A stretch of DNA of 47,365 nucleotides from Longimicrobium sp. (GCA_036389795.1 DASVWD010000019.1:1-47365), one strand, 5' to 3'. Positions 1 to 10,185 are shown, counted from the stretch's first letter. Program-made: numbers and translations. The notes: a model not told the origin generated them from the letters alone.

Positions 1-54
1 CTACGCGCGGATGGACTCGTACGATGAGCCAGAGGAATCGCTGATTACGATCAC
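1..54 (-). pseudogene. Remnant of a PIN-domain (DUF3368-type) toxin start
   Basis: The frame opens with GTG that overlaps the TGA stop of the upstream UPF0175 gene (GTGA) and reads V-I-V-I-S-D-S-S before ending after 17 codons in TAG at positions 1-3. DUF3368 PIN toxins usually follow a UPF0175 antitoxin and start with a very similar I-V-x-S-D-T-S segment holding the first catalytic aspartate. The early stop means the toxin is truncated or frameshifted. Only the edge of the locus is visible, so this is inference from gene order and eight residues. Confidence 0.35.
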
Positions 55-239
55 AGCCGGCCGAGCTCACGGAGCGTCGCAAGATCCTGCTCGAAATCCG
101 AAACGTCGTAGTTCAGCGGGATGCCGCGGCCGGCGAGGAGATGTTGAAACTGCACTCGCCCCATCTCCGCGAGCCGCGCCGCCTGTGCAAGGGTCAGCTC
201 TTCACGCTGGTAAAGCAGAACCGCGGCTTCGAGACTCAT
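51..239 (-). CDS. UPF0175-family antitoxin-like protein, short form
   Basis: A 62-residue protein with the C-terminal helix-turn-helix-like part of the UPF0175 family: an E-A-A-V-L-L-Y segment, then L-A-Q-A-A-R-L-A-E-M, then G-I-P-L-N-Y and a D-x-E-x-D-L-A-T-L tail. Family members are antitoxins that usually pair with a DUF3368 PIN toxin. The ATG at 239 has an AGAGAGG ribosome site a few bases upstream. The usual family length is about 80-90 residues; here the N-terminal 20 or so are absent, although the frame stays open upstream. With the broken toxin next to it, this looks like a decaying pair. Family call fairly sure, function uncertain. Confidence 0.65.
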   Translation of the reverse strand: MSLEAAVLLYQREELTLAQAARLAEMGRVQFQHLLAGRGIPLNYDVSDFEQDLATLRELGRL

Positions 240-852
240 GTAACCTCTCTGGTTCCCAACGCAAGAGCCGTGGCAGCTCGTCGCGCGCAGCGCCGGAGTC
301 CCTCCCCTGAAGTTCGGGGGAGGGACAGGCGCGCCAGGCGCCAGGGCGGGGGCTGCCCGCCGCCGCGCCGAAGCCGGTCGAAGCGGCAGACCCCGTCCCC
401 ACCCGTCGCGCGCAGCCCCGTGCGCGAGGTCGCTGAGCCACTGACGGTGTTCCAGGGACCGCAGGCCGAATTCGACACGGGTGAGCCTTGACCCGAGACA
501 TAGTTGCGGCTCCTTGGGGCACGAGGCGTCGTCAGGCGAGTGCTGGTGGATGCGATACGTGTCCGCCGGCGCTCTTCCGCGAGGGAGAAAGTGGACTTGC
601 ACGGCTCGAGTGCGCCGACGAGTTGTCGCGGCGGGACGATGGGAGCGACAGATATAGCCGCTGGCGTGATGGGGGCGCCTTGGAGCCGAAAAAATTTCCT
701 TTACTCCCACTCCACCAGTTGCGTACCTTGTCCAGCTGCGAGCTGCCGGTTCACCGGTGCGTTGAAATCCACGGAGCGGTTCGGTCGGCGTGGTTCTGCA
801 CGTACCGGAAAATTCATGTGTCAACACACCGTTCATTCCATCGAGGTGCTCA
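240..852. other. 613-bp gap without a convincing gene
   Basis: Open frames exist on both strands but are products of high GC: none has a recognisable domain or good ribosome site. The left part holds one copy of the dispersed hairpin repeat (279-390). The right part, about 640-850, is less GC-rich and probably contains the promoter of the AAA+ gene, but no clear -35/-10 pair could be singled out. Confidence 0.5.
279..390 (+). repeat. Dispersed ~105-bp hairpin repeat, copy 1
   Basis: This segment recurs at 12297-12404 in inverted orientation and at 27616-27722 in direct orientation. Its core is a perfect stem, GTCCCTCCCC pairing with GGGGAGGGAC around a short TGAAGTTC-type loop (about 299-327), followed by GGCGCGCCAGGCGCC, a G-rich run, and a CCGCCGCGCCGAAGCCGGTCG-like end. 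All three copies are intergenic. Confidence 0.85.
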
Positions 853-3603
853 ATGGACTCCGCTCCCGCCAGAAATGAGACGAAGAAGAACTCGGCGTTC
901 GTTCCCGGGGTCCTCGTGCTGGGGGACGTGCAGGTGGACGTGGTGGTCGCACCCCTCCCCCTGAAGTACCGTCCCCGCCCCGCTGGGGGCGAAAAGGCCG
1001 AGACGGCCGGGCCCGCATCCGGCGGTGCGGATGTGCGGCCGAGAAGTGGCCCGGAGGGGGAAGGTGCAGCCCTCGCCGCCCCGGCCGCGCCCGCGGGGAC
1101 CGGCGACGCTGCCGACGCCGGGGGGGCCGGCGCCGCGTACGGGGGCGAAGCTGCGCAGGCGGGCGTGGCTGGCGCGGCCTCCGACACCGCGGCCGGCCAC
1201 GGGGGGGCGCGCCGGCACAACTGGCAGAAGGCGCCGCAATACTGGGTGTTCCGCCGTCCCGGTGGAGCCTGGCTGCTGTGCAAGGTGGTGAGGGCCGCGG
1301 TCGGCCCGGGGATCCAGGTCAAGACGGCGGGCGAGGCCGAAGGGGAAGACTATCCGAAGCAGCTGACTGCGTCTTGCCCGGTGTCGCTCGCCACGCTGCG
1401 CGCATTCCCCCTGAAGGTGTCGAAAGAGCCGAAGGAGGACGACCCGCTGGCGTATCGGATCGCGGGCGATTCGCTCAGCGGCTGGCTTCGCCACATGCTC
1501 CCCGGGCCGCCGGTGGGCGACAGGACCGACGAGTTCGACCGGGCGATGCGCGAGCACCTGAAGAAGCTCTCCTCCGACCCGTCGCGCCCAGTGGCCGACC
1601 TGCTGGTACTGCACGACCACAACAACGGCTTCCGCGACATTCCCACGGAGGAGTCGGTCGCTCCGTTCGTGGACCCCGAGCTCTTCCCCGGGTCCGCAGG
1701 AGGCCGCCGCGGGGTGATCCTGCTCCACAGCGACGCTCCGCTCGCGGAGGGACCGCTCTGGAAGTTCCTCTTCGACGATCACCCGGCCTACCGCGACCGA
1801 CTGGTGGTGGTGGTGAACGCCGAGGACCTGCGGACCTGGGGCGTCACGCTGGTGGACGACATCTCGCTCGAGCGGACGGTGGCTGACTTCATGTACAACC
1901 TGGAGCGCGCGGGGCCGCGCGGGCCGCTGGCGAAGCTCGCGCAGTGCCGCTGCGTGGTGGTGCGGTCGCAGCTGGGCCTGATCGTCCTCTTCCGCCACCC
2001 GGCGGTGGGCACGAGCCGGGTGAACATCTCCTTCCTTCCGTTCGCGATCACCGGACCCGGCTCCGACCCCGGCCGCTACGGCAAGATGGTGGGCTACTCG
2101 GTGGTCCTGGTTGCGGCGCTCGCGAAGGGGATCTGCTGGGCGTTGTCGCGCTCCGTCGACGACTCAGCGGAGTTCGAGCGCAGGCTGGACGCGGGGATCA
2201 GGTTCGGGGCGCACCTAGGACTGGCGCTCAGCGAGGAGCACCTGCGGAAGGGGTTCATCCAGATCAGGCCCGGCGATCCGCTCCCGGAGGAAAAGGAGCT
2301 CGACCCGTACGGCGCTCTCTTCAAAGAGATAGGCCCCACGCTCTCGGCCACGGCGGAGAGCGGCGTTCCGCCCACCCCGGCGGCGAAGGGGAAGGATGCG
2401 GGCCGCAAGGAATGGGACAAGGACTTCCGCATCGCCTCGGTCGACTTTGATCCGCAAACGCTGGGGGGGATGGAAGCGTGGAGCCGCGTGCAGGTGCTCC
2501 CCGGGCTGGCCGGCTGGGGCACCGTCGAGGCAGCGGCCATCGACGTGGTGAGGTACGGGCTCAAAGAGGTGGTTGCCATGGCGGCGGGCCTCGCCTCGTC
2601 GCGGCGGGAGAGCGCGGGGAACGGCACCGAGCCCGCCCCCTCACCCCGTCCCGGGCTGGACCAGCCGGACTGGGCTCTCCCGGACCGGCTCCCGTTTCCG
2701 TTCGCCACCATCGGCAAGCTGACGCTGGTGGACCGCGACGAGATCGACAGTTTCTCGCACGTCGAGAGACTGGTCCTGAAATATCTCAGGGACAACAACT
2801 GGAAGCGTCCGCTCTCCATCGCGGTCTTCGGCCCGCCAGGATCGGGAAAGTCCTTCACGGTCAAGCAGATCATGAAGAACGCCCTGGGCAGCGAGGAACT
2901 GGAGCCGCTCGAGTTCAACCTCTCGCAGTTCCAGGTCCTGGACGACCTCTCCGACGCGTTTCACCAGGTGCAGGACCGAGCTCTCGCCATGAAGGGAGCG
3001 CCGCTGGTCTTCTTCGACGAGTTCGACACCACCTTCGGAGGGGAGCCGCTGGGCTGGCTCAAGTACTTCCTGGCGCCGATGCAGGACGGCACCTTCCGCG
3101 GCAGGCATCACATCTTCCGGGTCCCCCGGGCCATCTTCGTCTTCGCGGGCGGGATCTGCCACACCTTCCACCACTTCTACGGGATCCAGCGGGAGAGGAA
3201 GGAGTTCCGTGATGCCAAGGGCCCTGATTTCGTGAGTCGGCTGCGCGGACATCTGGACATCCCGGGAATCAACGGCGAGCACGGGGTGAGCGAGCTGCTG
3301 ACCGTCCGCCGCGCTATCCTGTTGCGCGTGTTCCTGGAGGATATCTGCCCCGCGATCATCGACCCGCACACGAAGAGGGCAAACATCGATACCGGCGTGG
3401 TGCGCGCGTTCCTGCTCACCCGCAAGTACGAGCACGGGGTCCGCTCCATGGAGGCGATCGTGCAGATGGCCACCGTCTCACTCTCGCGGCGGAAGTTCCA
3501 GCGCTCCTCGGTTCCCGCGGCCCCCCAGCTCGCCATGCACGTGGATGCGGAGGAGTTCCTGCAGTACCTGGACGACCCGAATCCGGAGAGCACCTGGGAC
3601 TGA
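853..3603 (+). CDS. Large AAA+ ATPase with ribokinase-like N-terminal region
   Basis: A 916-residue protein. The C-terminal third is an AAA+ ATPase: Walker A G-P-P-G-S-G-K-S at about 660-667 and Walker B P-L-V-F-F-D-E-F-D at about 717-725, followed by an arginine-rich lid region. The first ~460 residues look like a PfkB/ribokinase-type Rossmann fold: V-L-V-L-G-D-V-Q-V-D near the start, a G-G-A motif near residue 137, a V-V-V-V-N-A-E-D-L-R strand, and a late G-x-x-V-G-Y-S helix. A low-complexity Gly/Ala/Glu stretch (about 45-115) separates the first strand from the rest. ATG at 853 was chosen because GAGGTG lies five bases upstream. No partner gene follows; a 165-bp gap leads to unrelated genes. 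Possible roles in defence or signalling are guesses; only the domain types are visible. Confidence 0.7.
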   Translation: MDSAPARNETKKNSAFVPGVLVLGDVQVDVVVAPLPLKYRPRPAGGEKAETAGPASGGADVRPRSGPEGEGAALAAPAAPAGTGDAADAGGAGAAYGGEAAQAGVAGAASDTAAGHGGARRHNWQKAPQYWVFRRPGGAWLLCKVVRAAVGPGIQVKTAGEAEGEDYPKQLTASCPVSLATLRAFPLKVSKEPKEDDPLAYRIAGDSLSGWLRHMLPGPPVGDRTDEFDRAMREHLKKLSSDPSRPVADLLVLHDHNNGFRDIPTEESVAPFVDPELFPGSAGGRRGVILLHSDAPLAEGPLWKFLFDDHPAYRDRLVVVVNAEDLRTWGVTLVDDISLERTVADFMYNLERAGPRGPLAKLAQCRCVVVRSQLGLIVLFRHPAVGTSRVNISFLPFAITGPGSDPGRYGKMVGYSVVLVAALAKGICWALSRSVDDSAEFERRLDAGIRFGAHLGLALSEEHLRKGFIQIRPGDPLPEEKELDPYGALFKEIGPTLSATAESGVPPTPAAKGKDAGRKEWDKDFRIASVDFDPQTLGGMEAWSRVQVLPGLAGWGTVEAAAIDVVRYGLKEVVAMAAGLASSRRESAGNGTEPAPSPRPGLDQPDWALPDRLPFPFATIGKLTLVDRDEIDSFSHVERLVLKYLRDNNWKRPLSIAVFGPPGSGKSFTVKQIMKNALGSEELEPLEFNLSQFQVLDDLSDAFHQVQDRALAMKGAPLVFFDEFDTTFGGEPLGWLKYFLAPMQDGTFRGRHHIFRVPRAIFVFAGGICHTFHHFYGIQRERKEFRDAKGPDFVSRLRGHLDIPGINGEHGVSELLTVRRAILLRVFLEDICPAIIDPHTKRANIDTGVVRAFLLTRKYEHGVRSMEAIVQMATVSLSRRKFQRSSVPAAPQLAMHVDAEEFLQYLDDPNPESTWD

Positions 3604-3686
3604 CCCTCGCGGGCACCGGAATGGGGTGAACCGCGACGGCTGTGCGACTCCGTGTCCGCCGGCGACTTCTTCCGCGCCCGCCGCAG

Positions 3687-3716
3687 TTGCCGGCGGGCGC
3701 GAACCTCGTCTATCAT
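3687..3716 (+). promoter_or_regulatory. Sigma70-type promoter for the CMD-SDR operon
   Basis: TTGCCG at 3687-3692, an 18-base spacer, then TATCAT at 3711-3716. The next start codon is at 3769, leaving an untranslated leader of about 45 bases. Confidence 0.5.
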
Positions 3717-3768
3717 TGCGCCGGATCGACCCGCTCGCCCGGTACACCGCCGCCCGTAGAGGACACCG

Positions 3769-4332
3769 ATGGCCCGCATCTCCCCGCTCGACTACGCCGA
3801 CATGCCGCCCGAGGCGCGCGCGGCGCACGACGAGCACCTGAAGACGGCGCGCATCACCAACATGAAGCGCACGCTCCTGCGCTCGGTGCCCGCATTCCAG
3901 GCGCTGATGACGTGGTATCCGCTGCGCGACACCGTGCAGCCCTTCCTGGGCGAGCGGCTCACCACGCTCTTCGCGCACGCCGTCTCGTCCGAGACCGACT
4001 GCCTGATCTGCTCCACCTTCTTCCGCCGCATCCTCATCGACTCGGGCGAGGATCCCGACCGGCTGGAGCTGGACGAGCGCGAGGCGGCGGTGGTCGAGAT
4101 CGGCCGGCGCCTGGCGGTCACGCCGCACCGGGTGCCGGACGAGCTGTACGAGCGCGTGGCCGCGTACTTCTCCGACGAGCAGATGGTGGCGCTCGCGGCG
4201 TTCGGCGCGCTGATGGTGGCGACGAACGTCTTCAACAACTCGCTGGGGGTGCCGCTGGACGACTACCTGCAGCCGTACCGGCGGCAGCCGGCGCTCGCCG
4301 GGGCGGGGGAGGGGAGCGCCGCGCATGGGTGA
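3769..4332 (+). CDS. Carboxymuconolactone decarboxylase (AhpD-like) family protein
   Basis: A 187-residue all-helical protein with the CMD/AhpD core D-C-L-I-C-S-T-F-F: the two cysteines are at 78 and 81. AhpD-type thiol peroxidases carry a histidine four residues after the second cysteine as proton relay; here that position (85) is phenylalanine, so peroxidase chemistry of the AhpD kind may be altered. Length fits the family. The gene overlaps the next start by 8 bases (GCGCATGGGTGA), so it is translationally coupled to the SDR gene. This pairing suggests a joint redox task, but the substrate cannot be told. Other readings are a decarboxylase-like or purely structural CMD protein. Confidence 0.7.
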   Translation: MARISPLDYADMPPEARAAHDEHLKTARITNMKRTLLRSVPAFQALMTWYPLRDTVQPFLGERLTTLFAHAVSSETDCLICSTFFRRILIDSGEDPDRLELDEREAAVVEIGRRLAVTPHRVPDELYERVAAYFSDEQMVALAAFGALMVATNVFNNSLGVPLDDYLQPYRRQPALAGAGEGSAAHG

Positions 4333-5128
4333 GTTTACCGGAAAGGTCGCCTTCGTCACCGGCGCGGCGCACGGGCAGGGGCGGGCGGCGGCGCTCGCGC
4401 TGGCCAGGGCGGGCGCCTCGGTCGCGGCGTTCGACGTGGCGCGGCCGCTGGCGTACCCGGGCTACGGGATGGGGACCGGCGCGGACCTGGAGTCGCTGGT
4501 GGCGGAGTGCGAGGCCGCCGGGAGCGCGTGCCTGGCCTTCGCGGGCGACGTGCGCGACGACGTGGCGGTCACGCGCGCGGTGGACGGCACGGTGGAGCGC
4601 TTCGGCCGCATCGACGTCCTCTTCAACAACGCCGGCATCTGCGCCTACGGCCTGGCGCACGAGCTGACGGAGGAGGAGTGGGACGCGATGCTCGACATCA
4701 ACCTCAAGGGCCCCTGGCTGGTGGCGCGCCGCGTGATCCCGGTGATGATCCGCCAGAAGTCGGGCGTGATCATCAACAACTCGTCGGTGGCGGGCTTGCG
4801 CGGGATGAACCGGCTCAGCCACTACGCGGCGTCGAAGTGGGGGCTGGTGGGGCTCACCAAGTCGTGGGCGATCGAGCTGGCGCCGCACGGCATCCGCGTG
4901 GTGTCGCTGCACCCCACCGGCGTCAACACGCCGATGAACGACGGCCTGGCCGCGCTGGAGGGGAAGACGCCCGAGGAGATCGCCGAGGCCAGTGCCGGCA
5001 ACCTCCTCCCCGTCCCCTGGATCGAGCCCGAGGACGTGGCCGAGGCGGTCCTCTACCTCGCGTCGGACCGGGCGCGCTTCGTCACCGGGGCTGGGCTGGT
5101 GCTGGATGCGGGGTTGCTGACGAGGTAA
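4325..5128 (+). CDS. SDR oxidoreductase, mycofactocin-coupled type
   Basis: A 267-residue short-chain dehydrogenase. T-G-A-A-H-G-Q-G (12-19) binds the dinucleotide; N-N-A-G is at 101-104; the catalytic set is Ser153/154, Tyr167 and Lys171 (Y-A-A-S-K). The H-P-T-G-V-N-T-P-M block at 196-204 and the insert after the second strand (about 40-58) are typical of the mycofactocin-dependent SDR subfamily, whose members hold NAD(H) without exchanging it and pass electrons to mycofactocin. No mycofactocin biosynthesis gene is in the window. The start overlaps the CMD gene. Family call is firm; the subfamily assignment rests on remembered signature residues. Confidence 0.8.
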   Translation: MGEFTGKVAFVTGAAHGQGRAAALALARAGASVAAFDVARPLAYPGYGMGTGADLESLVAECEAAGSACLAFAGDVRDDVAVTRAVDGTVERFGRIDVLFNNAGICAYGLAHELTEEEWDAMLDINLKGPWLVARRVIPVMIRQKSGVIINNSSVAGLRGMNRLSHYAASKWGLVGLTKSWAIELAPHGIRVVSLHPTGVNTPMNDGLAALEGKTPEEIAEASAGNLLPVPWIEPEDVAEAVLYLASDRARFVTGAGLVLDAGLLTR

Positions 5129-5326
5129 AACGACATCTGTGCATTCAGACGATTCTGCGGCGCTTCGCGGCGAGCAGTCCGCGAAGTGAAGCTCAGAAGA
5201 GCGCGTGTTCCGGTCTTACCTGGTTCCAGAATTGCGTCCGATCATCGGCTTGCCGTCCCGCATGAGTCGATTTCCGTCGTCCAAAGCGTGATCCCTCCGT
5301 TCAGAACTCAGGTATGGGAGGTACAC

Positions 5327-5968
5327 ATGCGTTCGCTCGTCCTCTGCGGTCTTCTGGCCTTGCTGGTCGCATGCTCCACTTCTGGCCGACCTTACGAGCC
5401 CACCGGCGGATCGGCTCCTCGGCCGGTGGCGCTGGCCGTTTCTCCCCACGAACCGGATGAGCCGATGAAGCTTCCGAGCTACATCAGGTTCACCGATCTC
5501 CAGTACGCACTCACCAAGCCCTTCAAGTTCCGCTTTCGCGGCACTCCCCACGTCGTAACTGTGCCTTCCGGCTTTGTGACGGATTTCGCGAGCATTCCAG
5601 CGCCCTTCAAACCGATATTTTCTCGTGACCCGCACGACCTTCCCGCCGTTATTCACGATTACCTCTACTGGAGGCAATCGTGCAAACGAGACCAGGCCGA
5701 TACGCTGTTCCGCATCGGGTTGCGGGACATGGGGATATCGGGTCTAAAGGCAGACGCCATGTATCGGGCGGTCAGAATTGCGGGTGGGAGTGCGTGGAAA
5801 GCCAACGAAAATGACCGAGCCGCCGGGCTCCCGCGCGTAATTCCGGATGCTTACCTGAACGTTCCCGTGACGACGTGGAAGAAGTATCGGGCGGAACTGC
5901 GACGGCTTCAGGTTGCGCTGGATCCTCCAGATGCGGAACCGCCGCAATACTGCAGCCTATCCATGTGA
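5327..5968 (+). CDS. DUF1353 lipoprotein
   Basis: A 213-residue protein. The ATG at 5327 follows GGGAGG and begins a lipoprotein signal: charged start, hydrophobic core, then L-V-A-C at residues ~13-16, so Cys16 should be lipidated. The mature part carries DUF1353 signatures: V-P-x-G-F-V-T-D-F-A-S-I-P and a downstream A-V-I-H-D-Y-L-Y block. DUF1353 occurs in phages and bacteria and has no firm function; a peptidase-like role has been suggested for the conserved D and H-D residues. Base composition is lower in GC than the neighbours, which suggests acquisition. No operon partner. Confidence 0.75.
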   Translation: MRSLVLCGLLALLVACSTSGRPYEPTGGSAPRPVALAVSPHEPDEPMKLPSYIRFTDLQYALTKPFKFRFRGTPHVVTVPSGFVTDFASIPAPFKPIFSRDPHDLPAVIHDYLYWRQSCKRDQADTLFRIGLRDMGISGLKADAMYRAVRIAGGSAWKANENDRAAGLPRVIPDAYLNVPVTTWKKYRAELRRLQVALDPPDAEPPQYCSLSM

Positions 5969-6071
5969 CTTGACGACTGTCCCGGCGCCGGGCCGATGCC
6001 GACGCCGGGCTTCTCGCCCGCTGAGGTGGGCGCGGGGGACTGCCCCGGCTTATTCCGCGGGAGAATTCCAG

Positions 6072-6827
6072 GTGCGCATCGCCGCGATCTACGACATCCA
6101 CGGCAACCTCCCCGCGCTGGAGGCGGTGCTCGGCGAGGTCCGCGCGGCCGGAGCCGGCCTGGTGGTGGTGGGCGGCGACGTGGCGGCCGGCCCCCTGCCG
6201 CGCGAGACCATCGAGCGGCTGGCGGAACTCCCGGCGCCCGCGCGGTTCGTGCGCGGCAACGCGGACCGCATGCTGGTGGAGTGCTATGACGGCATGCCGC
6301 TGAGCCCGCGCCTGCCGCCGCACGTCCGCGAGGTGATGGAGTGGGCCGCGGGCCGGCTCGACCGTGCGCACCGCGACTTCCTGGCCGGCTTCGAGGAGAC
6401 GGTCGATGCCGAGGCCGACGGGGTGGGCGGCGTGCTGTTCTGCCACGGATCGCCGCGCAGCGACGAGGAGATCATCACCGAGGCCACGCCCGACGAGCGG
6501 GTGCGCGCGATGGTGGCGGGGGTGAGCCGGCGCGTGGTGGTCTGCGGCCACACGCACATGCAGTTCGACCGCGTGGTGGACGGCGTGCGCGTGGTGAACG
6601 CGGGAAGCGTGGGGATGCCGTTCGGCGAGCCGGGTGCGTACTGGGCGCTGCTCGGCCCCGGCGTGGAGCTGCGGCGGACGGACTACGACCTGCGCCATGC
6701 GGCCGACCTGATCCGGGCGAGCGCCTACCCGCAGGCCGCCGACTTCGCGGACAACAACGTGCTGCACCCGCCGTCAGCCGCAGAGGCGCTCGCGCTTTTC
6801 GAAGGCGCGGCTTCCAACAATGCTTGA
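6072..6827 (+). CDS. Calcineurin-like metallophosphoesterase (YfcE/ApaH-type)
   Basis: A 251-residue phosphodiesterase-like enzyme with the full set of metal ligands: D-I-H (8-10), G-G-D (34-36), G-N-A-D (62-65), C-H-G (124-126) and G-H-T-H (159-162). The late N-A-G-S-V-G-M-P block is typical of the YfcE-like subgroup that places an Asn-Ala-Gly-Ser motif near the active site. Start is GTG at 6072, with GGGAG about ten bases upstream; the longer frame upstream has no family match. No signal peptide, so cytoplasmic. Substrate unknown (phosphodiesters or nucleotides are usual). Confidence 0.85.
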   Translation: MRIAAIYDIHGNLPALEAVLGEVRAAGAGLVVVGGDVAAGPLPRETIERLAELPAPARFVRGNADRMLVECYDGMPLSPRLPPHVREVMEWAAGRLDRAHRDFLAGFEETVDAEADGVGGVLFCHGSPRSDEEIITEATPDERVRAMVAGVSRRVVVCGHTHMQFDRVVDGVRVVNAGSVGMPFGEPGAYWALLGPGVELRRTDYDLRHAADLIRASAYPQAADFADNNVLHPPSAAEALALFEGAASNNA

Positions 6828-6902
6828 TGTGGGCCGCCGACGCATTAGCCTGCGGACGATTCGGATAGGTTTCCGCCCGCCGACCTTCTTCCCCCTCCCG
6901 CC

Positions 6903-7276
6903 ATGCGCCGCATCGTCCTCCCCGCGCTCCTGCTGGTGCTCGGCGTCGCCGCATTCGCCTGCACGCGGCGGCCGACCTACGACGACCCCGCCCGGCCGAT
7001 CGACGTCCGCCCCGGCGCGGAGTTCGACCTGGCGCTCCGGTCCAACCAGAGCACGGGCTATCGCTGGTGCTGGTCGATTCCGCGGCGCTGGGCCCGCTGC
7101 GTCCGGTCGGCTCCAGCTACCGCATGCGGGGCACAGCCGACGGCGCGGGCGGTACCGAGCGCTGGACCTTCCGCACGGACGGCCCGGGCAACGGCGTGAT
7201 CTCGCTGGTCTACGTCGGCCCGGGGGAGAAGGAGGCGCCGAAGGACACCACCCGTTTCCGGGTAAGGGTCCGCTGA
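6903..7276 (+). pseudogene. Chagasin-family (I42) protease inhibitor, frameshifted lipoprotein
   Basis: The ATG at 6903 opens a lipoprotein signal ending A-A-F-A-C. Residues D-V-R-P-G-A-E-F-D-L-A-L then S-N-Q-S-T-G-Y-R-W match the first conserved loop of chagasin-like inhibitors of cysteine proteases. Right after the tryptophan codon (7065-7067) the frame is lost; the rest of the domain, V-L-V-D-S-A-A-L ... G-A-G-G-T-E-R-W-T-F ... L-V-Y, continues in another frame from 7067 to the stop at 7276. A single missing G in CTGGGTGCTGG-like sequence would restore the gene. No slippery heptamer is present, so programmed shifting is unlikely. It may be a true mutation or an assembly error. Confidence 0.75.
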
Positions 7277-7326
7277 GTTGGTGCGTGATACGCAACTGAA
7301 GCGTGGACCACAACTAATTTGCTAAA

Positions 7327-8292
7327 GTGCAACCATCCGAACGTTGGTCGTCGCCTCCAGTCGAGAACGATATTCCCGTGCGACGTGGTCTCCGGGACAA
7401 ACTCTTGTACTTTTGGAGGACAACGTTCGACGATCTATTCGAGATTCTAAATAGTGCTGAAGGAATTGAAAGTCTTCTTGGGATAGGTACTGCTAGCGCG
7501 ATATCCTCGCGACTGGCGCGGGGAGAAGTCATGCTCCATCAGGAATTGCCCTTTAACATCCAATTAGCAGTATCAGAGGTGCTAGACGACTACTGGGCCT
7601 CATATCTGTGTTTGCTTAACGGCTTCACAAAGCAATCACAGCAGTTGCTTCGCAATACCCTTGAATTGGTCATTCAGATGTTCTATTTGGCTGAACTGTA
7701 CCAAACCTCCGGCCTCTCACGCGACGGTTGGACAGACGCAACGAGGGGAATAGAACGCATCCCTGACAAGCTCAAGTCAGTCAAAAACTCGTTAGAAGCT
7801 ATCCAGAAGGGCACGACCTCGCGTTTGAGTCATCTTTATGATAGCCTCTGCATGTCGACTCATTCGCACAAGAGGCGAATGGCAGCCCTCCGGATGCCGC
7901 GGATGATGAGGGCTGGTGATATGCCATCCTTCGAGCCAGCTGAAATTCTATATTCAAGAGCACTTTTCTTTTCAGTGCTGGAGTTGGAACTTCGCTTGAT
8001 GCGATCGATCATTACTACTTGGAGCGAGGATTACTGGCACGCGCAGGTAAAAGGAGTGTTCGACAAGATGCTCCATCTCATCTCCAAATACGAGCGCGTA
8101 ATCGTCCTTTTCCACAAAGGATACTTGATTCACCGTGAATACGCTAAACTATCGGATGGAAACCAGATACTGTACTCAATCAAGCTGAATGGTGAAGGGG
8201 AATTTCCTAGCCGGAAGCGGTTAATCACGAATGCGCAAGCTAAAGAATTGCGTCGGTACATCGAAATCCGGTTGTTGCAGGATAGGACATAA
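7327..8292 (+). CDS. Unknown helical protein, lower GC than its surroundings
   Basis: A 321-residue mostly helical protein starting from GTG at 7327; no strong ribosome site. I do not recognise a family. A segment reading [15 protein letters not shown] followed 80 residues later by a [14 protein letters not shown] motif resembles HEPN-like or abortive-infection-type helical proteins, where R-x4-6-H motifs matter, but this is only a resemblance. Codon use is clearly more AT-rich than in flanking genes, with A/T-ending codons common, which points to horizontal transfer. It stands alone on its strand between the inhibitor remnant and the mutase gene. Confidence 0.6.
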   Translation: MQPSERWSSPPVENDIPVRRGLRDKLLYFWRTTFDDLFEILNSAEGIESLLGIGTASAISSRLARGEVMLHQELPFNIQLAVSEVLDDYWASYLCLLNGFTKQSQQLLRNTLELVIQMFYLAELYQTSGLSRDGWTDATRGIERIPDKLKSVKNSLEAIQKGTTSRLSHLYDSLCMSTHSHKRRMAALRMPRMMRAGDMPSFEPAEILYSRALFFSVLELELRLMRSIITTWSEDYWHAQVKGVFDKMLHLISKYERVIVLFHKGYLIHREYAKLSDGNQILYSIKLNGEGEFPSRKRLITNAQAKELRRYIEIRLLQDRT

Positions 8293-8388
8293 CTGATTCA
8301 CCAGCTGCCCCGACGAGTGCACTGTTTCGAGCGCCGATGGATGCCTTGTGCCTCCGTCGGCGTTATCTTTGCCCCGCTCCGGACGGGG

Positions 8389-8427
8389 CGTACTTCCGTA
8401 CTCTCGTACTTCCGTACTTTCGTACTG
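8389..8427 (+). repeat. Heptamer-type repeat array (GTACTTC class)
   Basis: About five units of a 7-8-base GTACTTC/CGTACTC motif run directly up to the mutase start codon, with three bases between array and ATG. They replace any normal ribosome site there. Same style as the arrays at 13803, 16171 and 36973. Confidence 0.75.
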
Positions 8428-8429
8428 CG

Positions 8430-10124
<1,695 letters not shown>

Positions 10125-10152
10125 CCCGCTGCTACGGCGACGGTAGGATCAA

Positions 10153-10185
10153 GCGAGGGTGCTCCGGCCGCCGGAGCACCCTCGC
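10153..10185. terminator. Bidirectional hairpin terminator
   Basis: A perfect 15-bp stem, GCGAGGGTGCTCCGG with its complement, and a 3-base loop. It sits between the convergent mutase and LamG-like genes, so it can serve both. There is no long T run. Confidence 0.8.

Noticed and set aside
790-852. Upstream extension of the AAA+ gene
   Set aside because: The residues before 853 are not typical and no ribosome site precedes them, while GAGGTG stands before the ATG at 853.
51-1322. A 423-codon open frame on the minus strand
   Set aside because: Only its last 62 codons match a family. The rest lies antisense to the AAA+ gene and is a high-GC artefact.
5327-5968. Prophage origin for the DUF1353 gene
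   Set aside because: DUF1353 occurs in phages, but this one has a lipoprotein signal and no phage genes are near.
7059-7070. Programmed -1 frameshift in the inhibitor gene
   Set aside because: No slippery heptamer or downstream pseudoknot was seen; a simple one-base loss explains it.
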